Shown here: positions 23,711-35,487 of the stretch, piece after piece
Numbering within the stretch: the stretch's first letter is position 1
Layout: each line of letters begins with the position of its first letter
Source of the DNA: Owenia fusiformis
Lineage: Eukaryota > Annelida > Polychaeta > Sabellida > Oweniidae
Reading direction: 5' to 3'
NCBI GenBank assembly: GCA_903813345.2
Contig: CAIIXF020000007.1
Coordinates: 28,445,564 to 28,509,563 of the forward strand
Length of the DNA stretch: 64,000 nt
The notes under the pieces: model-generated
The model's database searches: none
What the model was told of the DNA's origin: nothing
Seen by the model: the letters and a program-made list of their open reading frames with translations, nothing else
Program-made: the position numbers and the translations under genes

Positions 23711-23881
23711 CAGTAAAACCATTATATGTGGGATGCTTTTCATACCTTGAAAAAGTGTTCCCCTTCAGATAGAGGTGTTCATCGTACATCAATTTAATGG
23801 AGATGGAACTGGACTTTGAAAAGTGTTCTACTTATGGAGGTGTTCTACTTACAGATGCGTTCCTCTTTACAAGGTTGACTG
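23711..23881. mobile_element. Pogo-like MITE, CAGTAAAACC family, intact
   Basis: Starts CAGTAAAACCATTATATG and ends AAGGTTGACTG, with TA on both sides. The interior has repeated GTGTTC(C/T)(A/C)CTT motifs in both orientations. TA flanks and CAGT ends point to the pogo/Tc1-mariner group (inference). Confidence 0.6.
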
Positions 23882-25055
23882 TACTTAAGCATATTACAAG
23901 TTTGAAAAGGAAAAATCATGGATAAGTAAAGTAATCAAGTCAAAGAGAGCTCCAATGTTATAAACATATTAGCTTGTCTTAAAGTGTCTATTTAATACAT
24001 TGTTCAATATCACAGCATGAAAATGCAATAAGTTCATACTATAATGTCATCTCTTCTTATTGAATTGAACACTATCTTAACTAACAAATCGATTGCATCT
24101 ACCAAATCTAATTTTCATCCTAATGCTTTTTCAGAGAACACTGAACTCCAAAAGCATGGGATTAACTACATTCTATACTTCACTGATATTTGAATTGAAA
24201 TAATCAATGTTTGCACTTGGTTGATTTACGGATATAGTGTTTTGTCTATTTTTGCAATAATGATCTTTCCGTTTCGGATCTGGTCATTTCACCTGGATCA
24301 CTGTACAAAACAATAGTTTCGTTTAAGGTAATATCTTAATCACTTCAGTTAATGAGGAAATATCCCACTTCCAAATCATCATTTCAACCAGGCCATTTCC
24401 ATGTATAAATTGTACCAGTTAAACTTTATCTGTGCAAGTTTTACTGCAGTAAAGCTGCAAAAATAATAGTTTAGTTAAGGTGTGTTTACCTCTTGACATG
24501 TTAACGAGCAAGTAGTTATTACTGCTGCAATATCATCTAACCAGGATGAAAATACAGCAGTGCGAAAAACTCATTTTCATAATTCTGGCAAAATTTAAAC
24601 CAATTTTTATGATTTTTTTCATTTTCAAGTGGGTTTTGAAACTTACAAGCTTTTTTCCAAATCTTAAGTGAGAGCAACTACCTACTTGCTTCAATAGATT
24701 TGGTATTGTGGTAGGGCCTTCTCTGACGTCACAAACATATTCTAGTCTCTTTATAGTTTCATAATCTAGCTTCAGTTGTTTTTTCGATCATCATCAACAA
24801 AGTTTAGCAACATCAATACTAGCAATGTAAGTCTAATTATCTTTTTAAAAGAATGATGCAGACCCTTAAACAATATATTTGGTATTGCCGTAGGATCTTC
24901 TTTGACCTTACAAACATCTTCTAATCTCTAATAAACCAGCCTCAGTTCATGTTTTTTGGAATCATGTACAAATTTAGCATCATCAACAATAACGTGAGCC
25001 TATCATTTTAAAAGAATGATACACACCCCATATATATACAATCAGGATAACCTAC

Positions 25056-25121
25056 CTTTGAAGATTTCTTGCCATTTACACCATAAGATGCAAGACTCCT
25101 ATTTTCAGAGCCTTCTTCCAT
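25056..25121 (-). CDS. DPP6: Candidate alternative first exon C (MEEGSENRS...)
   Basis: Begins at an ATG with a strong context (A at -3, G at +4) two codons after an in-frame TAG, and ends after 22 codons in phase 0 at AAG|GTAGGT. The peptide starts MEEGSENRSLASYGVNGKKS. The phase-0 end joins directly to either transmembrane exon to give ...KSSK-EL(I/V)G..., and it is the first exon nearest to them. It would be a short cytoplasmic tail with acidic start and basic/serine end. DPP6 and DPP10 of vertebrates are known to vary by alternative first exons with separate promoters, which this mirrors. No homology to a particular vertebrate first exon is claimed; the evidence is start context, upstream stop, donor and phase. 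Confidence 0.62.
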
Positions 25122-26037
25122 ATTCTAGCCTGACTCCAATCTCAGAGTTGCTCTCTAAATCCTATGTATATAATTTATCTTGTATGTGTACTTTTTGAAC
25201 TTATCAAAATTAGCCGACCTTCTGAATAAGTTACCTTTTGAGAACAATAGTAATCTTTTCAAAACATTTAAACATTTTATGAATATTTCTTTTAAAGCAG
25301 TAAATTTCAATATACCTATACAGATGTAACTAATATATGCAGTAATTGTGTACTCATAACTTAAGCCAAAAGTTTGTGGTTTCCCTTAAAAATATTATGA
25401 AAGAAATGATACCAAAACATTTAATTTTACTTCATGAGAACTTTGAAAAAATATCTTGAATCACAATTTTTATCTTTACAAATGTCAAGTAAATACTGTC
25501 AAATTTTGAACTGCTTGACGACTTTTGAAAAGATAATGAAATACATTAAGTTCAGTTGTAAAAAAACACCCCTTATATCTTCCAAAGGTTAACTCTGATA
25601 CACTTCAATAAATTTATAAAAGTTATTTAAGTAAATGTCGTTGCTATAATAATGTAGCTACTTGATTACTGACTGTGTATCACTTTAACAATTTTCCAAA
25701 TCTTAAAGCGCAACAAAGAATAGATATGAGTAGAGGGTGTGTTCCTAGAAATTTTACAGTGACTCTTTAGCATAACATATGTCATGCTTTTTCCCAAAAT
25801 GCTAATAGTTCTGACTTTATTTCAAGATAGTGCTTCGATTTTTAAGTCATTTTAAGTCATATTTGGCAATATTTATATATAAGTTCACCTACATCATATA
25901 TATTCAATAACTTATATATTCATTCAGGTATCTGAATTAATTATTCAGATTACAAAATTAAGATTATAAGAGAAACATTGGCATTCCTTTAACATTTTGA
26001 ACTTTCTAACCTTTGCTACCACTTTAATTAAACTTAC
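25122..26037. other. Sequence between first exons C and B
   Basis: Apart from the TATA-like motif at 25165-25174, nothing recognised. It should include the promoter of first exon C. Confidence 0.6.
25165..25174 (-). promoter_or_regulatory. TATA-like motif before first exon C
   Basis: The minus strand reads ATTATATACA about 45-55 bases before the ATG at 25121. A start about 30 bases downstream would give a leader of roughly 15-20 bases. Weak support in an AT-rich background. Confidence 0.25.
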
Positions 26038-26160
26038 ATAATCACCGTCCTTTTTCATCTTCTGCTTGCATCGACAAGAACTAAACATACTCCTTCCATA
26101 CAGTAAGAAAAACATCAACAAAATCAAACATGTCGGAAAAATAATACTGCTTATATCCAT
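26038..26160 (-). CDS. DPP6: Candidate alternative first exon B, hydrophobic N-terminus
   Basis: ATG with strong context (A at -3, G at +4) and an in-frame TAG two codons upstream; 41 codons to a phase-0 TAT|GTAAGT donor. Residues 6-21 form a hydrophobic run (IIFPTCLILLMFFLLY), followed by GRSMFSSCRCKQKMKKDGDY. Joined to a transmembrane exon, the isoform would carry two hydrophobic segments separated by a short cysteine- and lysine-rich linker. The CRC cluster could be palmitoylated, and an internal Met before FSSCRC could serve as start without the hydrophobic run (both inferences). A possible TATA-like TATAAAT lies only about 25 bases before the ATG, which is too close for a usual leader. 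This is the weakest of the four first exons: -1 of the donor is T rather than G and no family match supports it. Confidence 0.42.
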
Positions 26161-27127
26161 TTTCTATTTAACCGTAAGTAATTTATATTGAGAATACAGT
26201 CTTTTAAAGTCATTTCAATTCTTTAATAAGTTAGTAAGTAGGTAGCTGTGGTATTTTTGAAAAATCTTTTATTTTGCACGCTTGTTAAACTCGGTGACAG
26301 TCATGATACCATACATATATAGACTGGGTCAGGGTTAACCTTTATAAATACAACACCTTTGTATAAACATTTATCTAAAGCAATAGTCCAAATAATTACC
26401 TTAGTACATGTAGTACCTTAAAATAATTCACACAATTACAATAAATAAAAATCTCTTAACAAGTTGAACTTGAAGTTGTTCACATCTTCTTATAAATCAT
26501 AAGAAGTCAATGATACTCTGTTTATTCCATATATATGCAAATTATCTGTTATCAAAGTATTTGGATAGAAATGTTTTCAAATGATGAGTTTTGTATTGGT
26601 TCACCTTATATGACCTGATAACTTGAAATAACATACAACTTAATACTAGGATTTATTCAGCCATCACCAGTAATGCCTCAATCGTTTTTGATCTATGGCA
26701 AACACAGAGCGGCCATAGCTTCCCAAAATCGAGAGAAACATGAAGGATAAATATAAGGATAAGTAACTGTAGATTTTCTATATCGATTTTGTGAAACTAT
26801 GGCTAACTGTTGTATGCCCGCCATAGAGATAAAAAAAATGTGACTGAGGCTTAATAAATATAAATATAATCTCGGTAACTTAAGCACAATGTATACCAAT
26901 GAATTATGGTTGGACCTTCATGTGTCTCGATCGGGCAAGGAATTTCTATTATCTGTATGGGATCTCTCGTTTTACATTACATGAGACGAGTTAGGGGGAC
27001 AGTAGGACTCGATAGGATAACATGGGGCAAATAATTCATGGGGCACATGGGACCTCTGATATATGCATTTTAGATTCAAAGTTGATGAGTTGGTATAATG
27101 TTGCTGTTTTTTAAAGAGGGAGATAAT

Positions 27128-27323
27128 CAGTGAATAGCCATCCCCGGTATTAAACCATGCAAGTGGATTTTGAAAATAGGCTTGCACCCACCTGAAAATC
27201 CATTTGCACCCACTTGAAAATGAGAAAAATCATGAAAATGGGTATATTTCGACCAATTTTAGTCTGCGTTGTGAAAATGAGAATTTTGCACCCACCCGAG
27301 AAAAAATCATGTGGAGATCACTG
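27128..27323. mobile_element. MITE, CAGTGATCTCC family, reverse copy
   Basis: Right end GTGGAGATCACTG; left end weak (CAGTGAATAGCCATCC). The interior is the inverse of the 50848-51055 copy (GCACCCACCTGAAAATCCAT and AATGAGAAAAATCATGAAAA). Ten consecutive Gs follow at 27380-27390, outside the element. Confidence 0.6.
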
Positions 27324-28468
27324 CCATTAGCAGAATGGTTGTTTTTAATATAGGATCTTACAAAAGAACCTGTTTGAAGGGGGGGGGGGTGTCTTTTCAC
27401 ATTATACCTCATTTTCAGGCAATCTTAACAACATTATTGTAGGATGTGGTGAATTAAGGTTAAATAGAATGGAATCCTACAATTAGACATTACTGCCATA
27501 AGTGACAATATCATTTGATATACGACACCCATGTGATCTAAATACACATATACTTAGTTATACCAAACCATTCTTTATCTCTATCAATTCTGACATATTA
27601 TACTCTATAGTAAAATAAAAATTCATGTATTCAAGCTAGGTTGATTAATCATTCAAATACCAATGTACGTTTGGCTTCATCCTTGGTCCAAGAGTATTTC
27701 AATTCTTTCCATAGGAGTGATATAGCAGTGAAACATCTTTCTAATGATGCCCTTTGGTATCAGCTAAACAACACACTTTTCAAGTAATACTAGCTAGCTT
27801 GTATTGTTATTTAATTGCCATTATCAACTCTAAGTGTTCTTACTGATTCCCGTAATGTAGATTGGAGGTTCACAGTGCCTGGTTTCTAAACAGGTTACAT
27901 ACAATCTATATTGATGAAAATGCCACTTTTAATTTCCTTAGAAAATATAGACTTGCATATCATGCTCTATCAGCTCACACTGGTTTATCAAAGTCTCTCC
28001 CTACTATCTGAAGCTTGACAGAGATTCCTATGGATTAAGTACATATTCTGGATACCCCAATGAATTGATACATGCTAGCTTGTATAGATCTTCATTAAAT
28101 TGATAAACAATCAGTTTTTCAACAATCATAAATCATGAATTGTCATGGCTAGTGCTTTCCTCAAATCTCCATGGTGAGAAAAAATGCACTGGGGTTTGGT
28201 GCATTTTCAGAGGTGAAAATACAAGTGAATTATACCTAAAATATACCCAACATGAAAATTAGTAAATAATTTACCTATAAAAGAGAAGTGTCGTTTGTTA
28301 GATTGGCTGAGTATGACGTGATGATCACTACTATAACATTTGGTGTACTAATACTCAGAAGTCATTATCATAAAATGAAAATATTATTTTTTCAGTATTC
28401 ATTGCTAAAAATGATAAGTAAAAAGATCTCTTACAATATGCAATGATTAGAAGAATAGATAAATAGAG

Positions 28469-28610
28469 ATTATCCTATATGAGGTTCAGGATATTGGGAT
28501 TATCCCGAGGCCAATATAATATATTTGCCCGAGGGCCGCAGGTCCCGAGGGAAAATATATTATATTGGCCAAGGGATAATCCCAATATCCCGAACCGACT
28601 ATAGGATAAT
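28469..28610. repeat. Long near-perfect palindrome
   Basis: Arms of about 65 bases around an approximately 11-base centre (GGCCGCAGGTC). The left arm runs ATTATCCTATATGAGGTTC...CCAATATAATATATTT and the right arm is its inverse, ending ATAGGATAAT. It would form a long cruciform or RNA hairpin. No coding content. Confidence 0.85.
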
Positions 28611-28900
28611 ATGTTTATCCCATACCAATCTTGGTCATCTGGTTCACATTGTTCAATCGTGGAAATATTTTAGAATATTCATGTCCAGTTTTGTTTTCTT
28701 GGCCGTCGGCGGATTTTCCTGTTCTCTCAAATATTCCCAGATTTATTTTCTCGAATTTTTGATTGATTAAGTGGATACTCCTTCCCTTTTTTTAAACCAT
28801 CAAACAGATCCCGATTGTCTATGTTTTCTCCATTGTCTTTAAAAGTCATTACGCGAACGTTACAAATTATGAACAAATATGCGAGCGGCGATTATGACGT

Positions 28901-28959
28901 AGCGGGCAGATATACTATATCTGCCCGCTCTGAGCGGGACGTAAAGCTATATCTGCCCG
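28901..28959. repeat. Palindrome AGCGGGCAGATATA and inverse copies
   Basis: A 29-base near-perfect palindrome (AGCGGGCAGATATACTATAT-CTGCCCGCT) followed by a further inverse arm (GCTATATCTGCCCGCT). Part of the palindrome cluster 28469-29432. Confidence 0.75.
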
Positions 28960-29295
28960 CTGATGAAAATATAAGTTTTTACAAACCGGCTTTATGTACC
29001 TATAACACGTCCAAGTATGGGATAATAGAATTTATCCTATGCCAAGTAGAGTTTTAAGGAGATAAGAAGGTAAGATATATCCTGTATCCTGATTTTGAGG
29101 TTTCCATATCCAGAACCTCCATATCTCCCGCTACGGTGCATATATTCCTGCTTCGGTGCATATCTTCCCGCTTCCGGTAAGTAGTGGAAATGCAATGAAA
29201 TGACTTTGCATATGAATGATTTGTTTATTTTTACACCTTGTATTATTGAAATGGCCATATGCCCCTGAAAACTCTACTTGGTATAGGATAAAGCA

Positions 29296-29432
29296 GTTAT
29301 GTGCAGTCGGTTTGGATATTGGGTTCATCCCTCGTGAGATATGAACATCTACCTTCGGTCCCTACGGTCCCTCAGGTAGATATGCATATCTCCCTCTGGA
29401 TAAACCCCATATCCAAAATCTGCCAGTACATA
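29296..29432. repeat. Long palindrome next to a pogo-like MITE
   Basis: Arms of about 57 bases: GTTATGTGCAGTCGGTTTGG...ACATCTACC on the left, inverse on the right ending CCAGTACATAAC. The centre is TTCGGTCCCTACGGTCCCTCA. Same style as 28469-28610 and 56711-56852. Confidence 0.8.
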
Positions 29433-29455
29433 ACCTTTATATATACAGTTAAACC

Positions 29456-29625
29456 TGTTTAATCTGAACACCACAGGGCTGGTCAAAAGTGTTCAGATTG
29501 ACAGGTGTTCACATTTCGAGGTTTTATAACATGGAAGTCTATGGGAGATTAGAAAATGGGGCCGAAAAAGTGTTCAAATTGAGAGTGTTCCACTTAAAGA
29601 GGTATTCAGATATACAGGTTTTAAA
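29456..29625. mobile_element. Pogo-like MITE, CAGTTAAACCTGT copy
   Basis: Starts CAGTTAAACCTGTTTAATCT and ends near ATACAGGTTTTAAAAT. Inside are GTGTTCAGATTGACAGGTG and TGTTCACATTTCGAGG motifs shared with the copy at 56555. No coding frame; an open frame over it is a by-product. Confidence 0.6.
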
Positions 29626-30969
29626 ATATACATATATAAATACCATCTTGATCCATCAAGATATAAGATAATTCATATGAGTGAAGGCATGCATTGGTTT
29701 TATATTATCGTTTACTCAGATTAAAATAATAAGATTGTGCTTTTGTGGCGAGTAACATCGCTCTCTATCATGGGATCTATATCAATGAATAGCAGTTTTC
29801 TATAAATCATTAACATAGATCCCAAGAGTGTAAAATGAGCTAGGAAATATAATATTATATATTGTAACTAACCATTTGTTGAGCTTTATCATTGCAATTC
29901 CCTGATGTGCATGAACTAACAAAGGTTTTGCCTTTGAATAATGGGATAATATCAAATTCACATTCAGGGAAAAGTTTATTTTTCATAAGGCCCTGGAATA
30001 TGAATTGTGTCAGATGATATATGATAAATCAATGTTGGCGTTTACTCAGTGAATAAAATCGTGCGGAGCTTCCAATAATCTTGGTAACTGAGTTTCAACT
30101 TGTCAACTTATATTGTACCGAAGGGTGGATTAAATAAACTTGATCAAAATCATTTCTTTCTATCTTCAGGTCAACATGCGCATCTATCTCTCTTCAATAA
30201 TATTTCATAAAAATATGAAACATTTCACAAAATTACGGTTAAAATAATCCATTTTTGCTTTCTTGTGCTGTGTTTAAATGATAATTCCTTTACTCCGTGT
30301 CACGTTAAACAAAAAGTCGGTATAATGACATAAGAACTGAAGATAATATATTAATTTTCTTAGATATCAAGTCAGGGACTGATTTCTATTACCTAATCAA
30401 AATTCTTGACCTCTTAATCTTAAGCAAAGTTACTTTGATTTGTTTTCTGACATTAACTGTGTTTTATAAATGAAAGAGTAAGATGTTGGGAATGAAGAAG
30501 TTAAACCATCGATTGAAACTTGACCCGTTATACATGCAATTCCATGTTCAAATGTCGAACGAACAAAAGTTATAGTTTATCATTAAATAATGCCCTTAGC
30601 CCTAAAGGAAAAATTTTGTTTTCCTGAAACTTTTTCCTGAGTAAATATTTCCGTTAATCAGGTTTCTGGTGCAAAAATAAAAATAAATCATTGAGCATTA
30701 TATCGAATCGAACTCAAATGTCTTAATTGAAATAGATTTTTGCTTTTGGTCGCATGCGCATGTTGAAAGATATGGAAAGCTAATTCTTCATCCTTGTCAC
30801 CATCCTGTTTGCAAATCCTAAGAGCAAAAGATTAGTGAGCTAAATTGGAAGTCCACACATTTTATTACCAAACATTTGATCATTTGAATAACTAATTGTA
30901 GTTAAACATGATCAGTCAGGCTTGATTGGAGAGCATGATATAATGGATCTTGCAGAACCTTCTTTGCTT

Positions 30970-31770
30970 TTTGCAACAAGCTCATTACCAGGACATACCA
31001 TGTAGCGAGCTTATGACCATCAGAACATATAGTAAATTTTTCACCAGTTGAACCTTATGAATGACATGCTCATTACATGCAGGACCGAATGTCCAGGGAC
31101 AAGCTCGACCATTTAGGTGCCAAGCTCATTACCAGTAGAAACTTCTGTGCAGAAAGCTTTCTTCCAGCAAAATGTCCAGGTAACAAGCTCAGACTTTTTA
31201 GGTGCCAAGCTCATTACCAGTAGAAACTTCTGTGTAGAAAGCTTACTTCCAGCAAAATGTCCAGGTGACAAGCTCAGACTTTTTAGGTGCCAAGCTCATT
31301 ACCATTAGAAACTTCTGTGTAGAAAGCTTCCTGCCAAAAAAATGTCCAGGTGACAAGCTCAGACTTTTTAGGTGCAAAGCTCATTACCATTAGAAACTTC
31401 TGTGTAGAAAGCTTCCTGCCAAACCAATGTCCAGGTGACAAGCTCAGACTTTTTAGGTGTAAAGCTCATTACCATTAGAAACTTCTGTGCAGAAAGCTTC
31501 CTACAAGCAAATAGTTCAGGTGACAAGCTCAGACCTTTTGGGTGCCAAGCTCATTACCATTAGAAACTTCTGTGTAGAAAGCTTCCTGCCAAAAAAATGT
31601 CCAGGTGACAAGCTCGGACCTTTTGGGTGCCAAGCTCATTACCAGTAGAGACTTCTGGGTGACAAGCTCATTGCCACCAGCAGTAAGTCCAGTTACAGAA
31701 ATTAAGCTCATTGCCAGCAGAAATTCTGGGTGGCAAGCTCATTTACAGCAACCTTCCAGGTGGCAATCTC
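30970..31770. repeat. 85-bp minisatellite
   Basis: Tandem units of 85 bases marked by CAAGCTCATTACCA at 31121, 31206, 31291, 31376, 31461, 31546 and 31631, with diverged copies on both sides. The unit contains GAAACTTCTGTG(C/T)AGAAAGCTT and AATGTCCAGGTGACAAGCTC. It lies about 600 bases downstream (minus strand) of first exon A's donor. Confidence 0.9.
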
Positions 31771-32359
31771 GTTTCTAACACAAATCATATTTTATTTTTG
31801 AATGTTCGACTTGCTACAGTATTAATGGCACAATAATTAAGGTTGCCAAAAATAAAATAAATGATTGATTGGTAACATATTGTCGATGATGTTGGTTTAA
31901 CTGGCTCAAATATAAAAATTCCTGTTTAACTGCAAATTGTACAGAACTTGATCTTTGGTTTAAATTCAGAACTGAGAACTCAAGCTCTTATGATTTTCAA
32001 TCGTACCAAATCATACAGAAATTGGCAGTACATACTGTCACTGATTATAAAACATTTCTTTACTTAAACTTATTTTAGAATTACATAAACTGATGCTATT
32101 AAAAATGTAATAACTTATGAATTCTCATTTTGGCCACAGGAAACGCTGGTTGAGATTTATGCAAAGAAGGTTGACCACATTGATCTCAATTGATCCCATG
32201 ATCTGATATCCAATCAAGCAAGTGTATTGCATTAAAGGAACCAGAAATAAGTAACGAGATTACAGGTAAATAAGTTAGTAAACCATATACATATATGTTG
32301 TATGTTTACAGGTATATTTACATATAATACAGGTACCTCAGGTAACATATCTCTTATAC

Positions 32360-32395
32360 CTCTGGTTCGGCTTCTTCACCTCCCTTGTTAGCCAT
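32360..32395 (-). CDS. DPP6: Candidate alternative first exon A (MANKGGEEAEPE)
   Basis: ATG with strong context (A at -3, G at +4), in-frame TAG four codons upstream, then 12 codons to a phase-0 GAG|GTATAAG donor. The peptide MANKGGEEAEPE joins to ELIG... or ELVG... as ...EAEPE-EL, extending the acidic run that precedes the RNW motif in family members. It would give the shortest, most acidic cytoplasmic tail of the locus. A pyrimidine-rich tract ending TTTTTACAG lies about 30 bases before the ATG, so this exon may be preceded by a spliced 5' untranslated exon. About 130 bases upstream is a GATAAAAAG that could serve as a TATA element. Confidence 0.6.
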
Positions 32396-34809
32396 CGTCC
32401 AACTCTAGCAATCACAAAATGCTGTAAAAATAACCCTGATATCAGCTGGAGTAAGCCTCAGTTCCTTATCTATAACAGTTCCACATATCTCCAAAACTAA
32501 GTTTCAAATTGCTTTTTATCCACGGCACTATTTTAAACAAATGAAGCCAGAAATAGCGCTCACTATCGAGGAGAACTCTGAGTAAGTAATCGTTGAGTTC
32601 CACTCGCTTCGAAGCTCCAATAAATTGCGAGATTCACCATATATTAATTATCCAATACAGCAAGGTGCTTGTGGAAAATATGGCAGCAGTTAGTTTATGT
32701 ATTTCTGGGCTTCTCTTCAGCAGGTGGAAACCACACTTTATTCCTACTTAACACAAGTATAAATGGTTTCATACATAGTCATCATTGTTGCCTAATTTAT
32801 CCAGCATCCAACTGCATTACTGGTTTATATTTATTTCACACGTATCATGGTTCAGTGAAGTTTAAGCCACATATTTATAGAAAACAAGAGCTGCAAATTG
32901 AAACATCTAATCCCAGAGATTACCTCTCTCTTTATGTCTAATGCATCAACATGTTAAATGCTTCCTGAGTGATCACGGCTACTAGCTCCCAGCAACGCAG
33001 TTTCACTCCATCTACCAATAACAATCTCTCTCAATACTGAACAATCTGAAGCGCCTAGAAATCAATCGTTAACTGACTCTCATTGTTCAATATGTTATTG
33101 CCACATCAAGAGGCTTGAACCATATCTTAGCTCGTTGCTTAAGGGCCAGTATTTGCAGTCATTGGCTTGAACTTGCTGGATCACCCATGGATTACAATGA
33201 ATAGCAGATCGAACTATACTATACATAGCAGGGAAAAAGCCTATGGTGAACTAAAGTTTAATCTCCTAATCCCATACAGTTCACTGAATGTCGACATACA
33301 TCAACATTTAAGACCTTCCTATGTAGCGTGTTATAAAACCCTCCAAGAGACAATAAGATTATTTCTCTTTTCCATGCGCTGTATAAACCTTAATTAGTTC
33401 CCTTCACATTTCCAAGACACATTATTGTATACTGGAGCTTAGATTACACATACGTATGGATTATTTTGTGTTTCTAATTTGAACATGGTAAAGGCTCTTA
33501 TAATCAATAGCTGGATCTATAGACATGTGGTATATCTATGTGATGGCACGCTTTAATCATTGCGCTCTCTTGTAGTTGAACTTACTACAATAGAGATGCC
33601 ACTCGACTATACATGCTGACAAGATGGGTAAAATAACTGAGGAGTTGTAATGTGTTATTTCATATAAACTGTATTCTAATGTCAAATAACATTTCATTTA
33701 TCCCATGATATTCCTGATATAATGGAGATCTGAATGATAATTTTGAATTTTTTATTGTAATCATGGGATAAATTCAATATCAGATCATTTCCCGTGGTAC
33801 CATAATCAAACAGTATCAGTGGTAAGACAACTCATCCTTACGACATCTCATCCCAAAACAACTCATCAAGTTGAGCCATTATAATCAAATTCAATGCAGC
33901 ACTCAAATACTTGTCGGCAACAAGCAATGAGAAGGAAGACTAAGAAAATTATGGCCAGTCAGTGCTCTAACAGGAGTTAGATTTCCCTTTCGGCTTCTGC
34001 TTCCTTAAGGTGGCAAGTAGGCCATTAAGTACGAGCAGAACCAGTTAACTGCAAAAATACTAATGAGTTTTAAAAAAGTAAGAAGTTCAGCAAGAAATAT
34101 TCAAAATAAGCACTTCATATGCCTTGCAGCTTGTACCTCTCAAGGTAGCCAAATGCCTTATTATCTCATTAGTGACATGCATGAATTGAATAATAAGATT
34201 CCCACTGTCTCAATACACTTAGTCCAGTGAAACCACATGAAAGGGAATGTTTGCAGAATTAGCATGAATCGAAAGGATCCATTGATTCTGACTCTGTAAA
34301 GAAATGATACATATTTTGAAAAAACAAATCATCTAGTCATACATTATTTGAAAAAATGGTCCGAATGCTGAAATTGAACTGACCTCTTCCTGACTTCAAT
34401 TTGATCTAGATTTTATATCCCCCAAAGCTTATAATGCACAAATGCTCTTTGGATAAAGCCGTCTAATTAAATAAAGTTTCCCAAATCCAATCACAAGCTC
34501 TATAAGGCTGAATAAAAAGCCTACTTTAATCTACAATAATTTGATCTCGGCTCTTAGAAATCTTGCATTTACTAAACCCTCTTCAAACCCTCTTGGGCAC
34601 ATTTAAAAAATAATCCATTATGCTATTAATCTATACCACAGAATTTCGGATGCAATCCATTGAAGAACGACCTTGAAAAACCATCCATTGTTAAATGCTG
34701 CCATTATTTCTTGGAAATCATCAAGAGAATGGGGAATCCCTGAACAAATCATTCTTTAAACCCGAAGATGCTTAAATGATCAAAGTGGGCCTATATCAAG
34801 GTCAGACAA

Positions 34810-34922
34810 GGTATTAACATGCAAAATGTCACTACCTGCCATTTGCTACAGATGCAACCGCCGAATACCACCTACCAAATACCAAGCACCAACTGCCAAA
34901 CACCAACCACTGAACACCGTCT
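34810..34922 (+). mobile_element. Truncated pearl-like element, B-type ends
   Basis: GTATTAACATGCAAAATGTC and ACTACCTGCCATTTGCTACA, then repeated ACCAA(A/C)(T/C)ACCA(A/C)(C/G)CACC motifs. No core repeats and no 3' hairpin. Confidence 0.5.
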
Positions 34923-35487
34923 ACAGAAATTGCTACTTATGTATACAATGAGAAACCTGCCTTGTAACATGTTGTAAGAAGCCTCATCTGCTGCTGCTTT
35001 TCAAGAAGGGCTCAAGACTGACAAAGCAATCAGAAATCGCAATTAGGTTTCATTATACCTCCTCTAATACCAGCCAAATAGATCTCATTGATATTATATT
35101 GGAGTCATGGCCTCATATTGATCCTATTCTGTTTATTATTCAAGCAGATCAGATGCTAAAGAAACACATAAGATTATAGAAAGCTATCTCCCAATTGATA
35201 AATGGCTGAATTTCCTTAGTACAGAAAGTTGAAGGACACAATCAATTCATTTGAATGATGCATTTTCAGGGGGCTAATATGTTATCAGAATTGAACCAAT
35301 CTTCTTTTGTATGTAATCAGATAAAGTCTAATCTTATGCCTGATCTTATGACAGAGGAAACAATGAAAGCATCAAACGGAATTTCTTTGACAAGAACGTT
35401 CATTATAGGCAATGACCTCCATGTAATATAAGGCTTTAATATTTCATATGGAAACGGAATCAAATTACAAGAACACAAATGTGTACA

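Larger units (their letters stand above)
21034..25055. other. Intron between first exon C and transmembrane exon b
   Basis: Holds MITE copies at 22228-22375, 22410-22590 and 23711-23881, and a truncated CAGTGATCTCC-family fragment around 24537-24660. Nothing recognised in 21034-22227, 22591-23710 or most of 23882-25055. Confidence 0.7.
26161..32359. other. Sequence between first exons B and A
   Basis: Holds the MITE 27128-27323, the palindrome cluster 28469-29432, a pogo-like MITE at 29456-29625 and the 85-bp minisatellite. Nothing recognised in 26161-27127, 27391-28468, 29626-30969 or 31771-32359. Confidence 0.65.
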
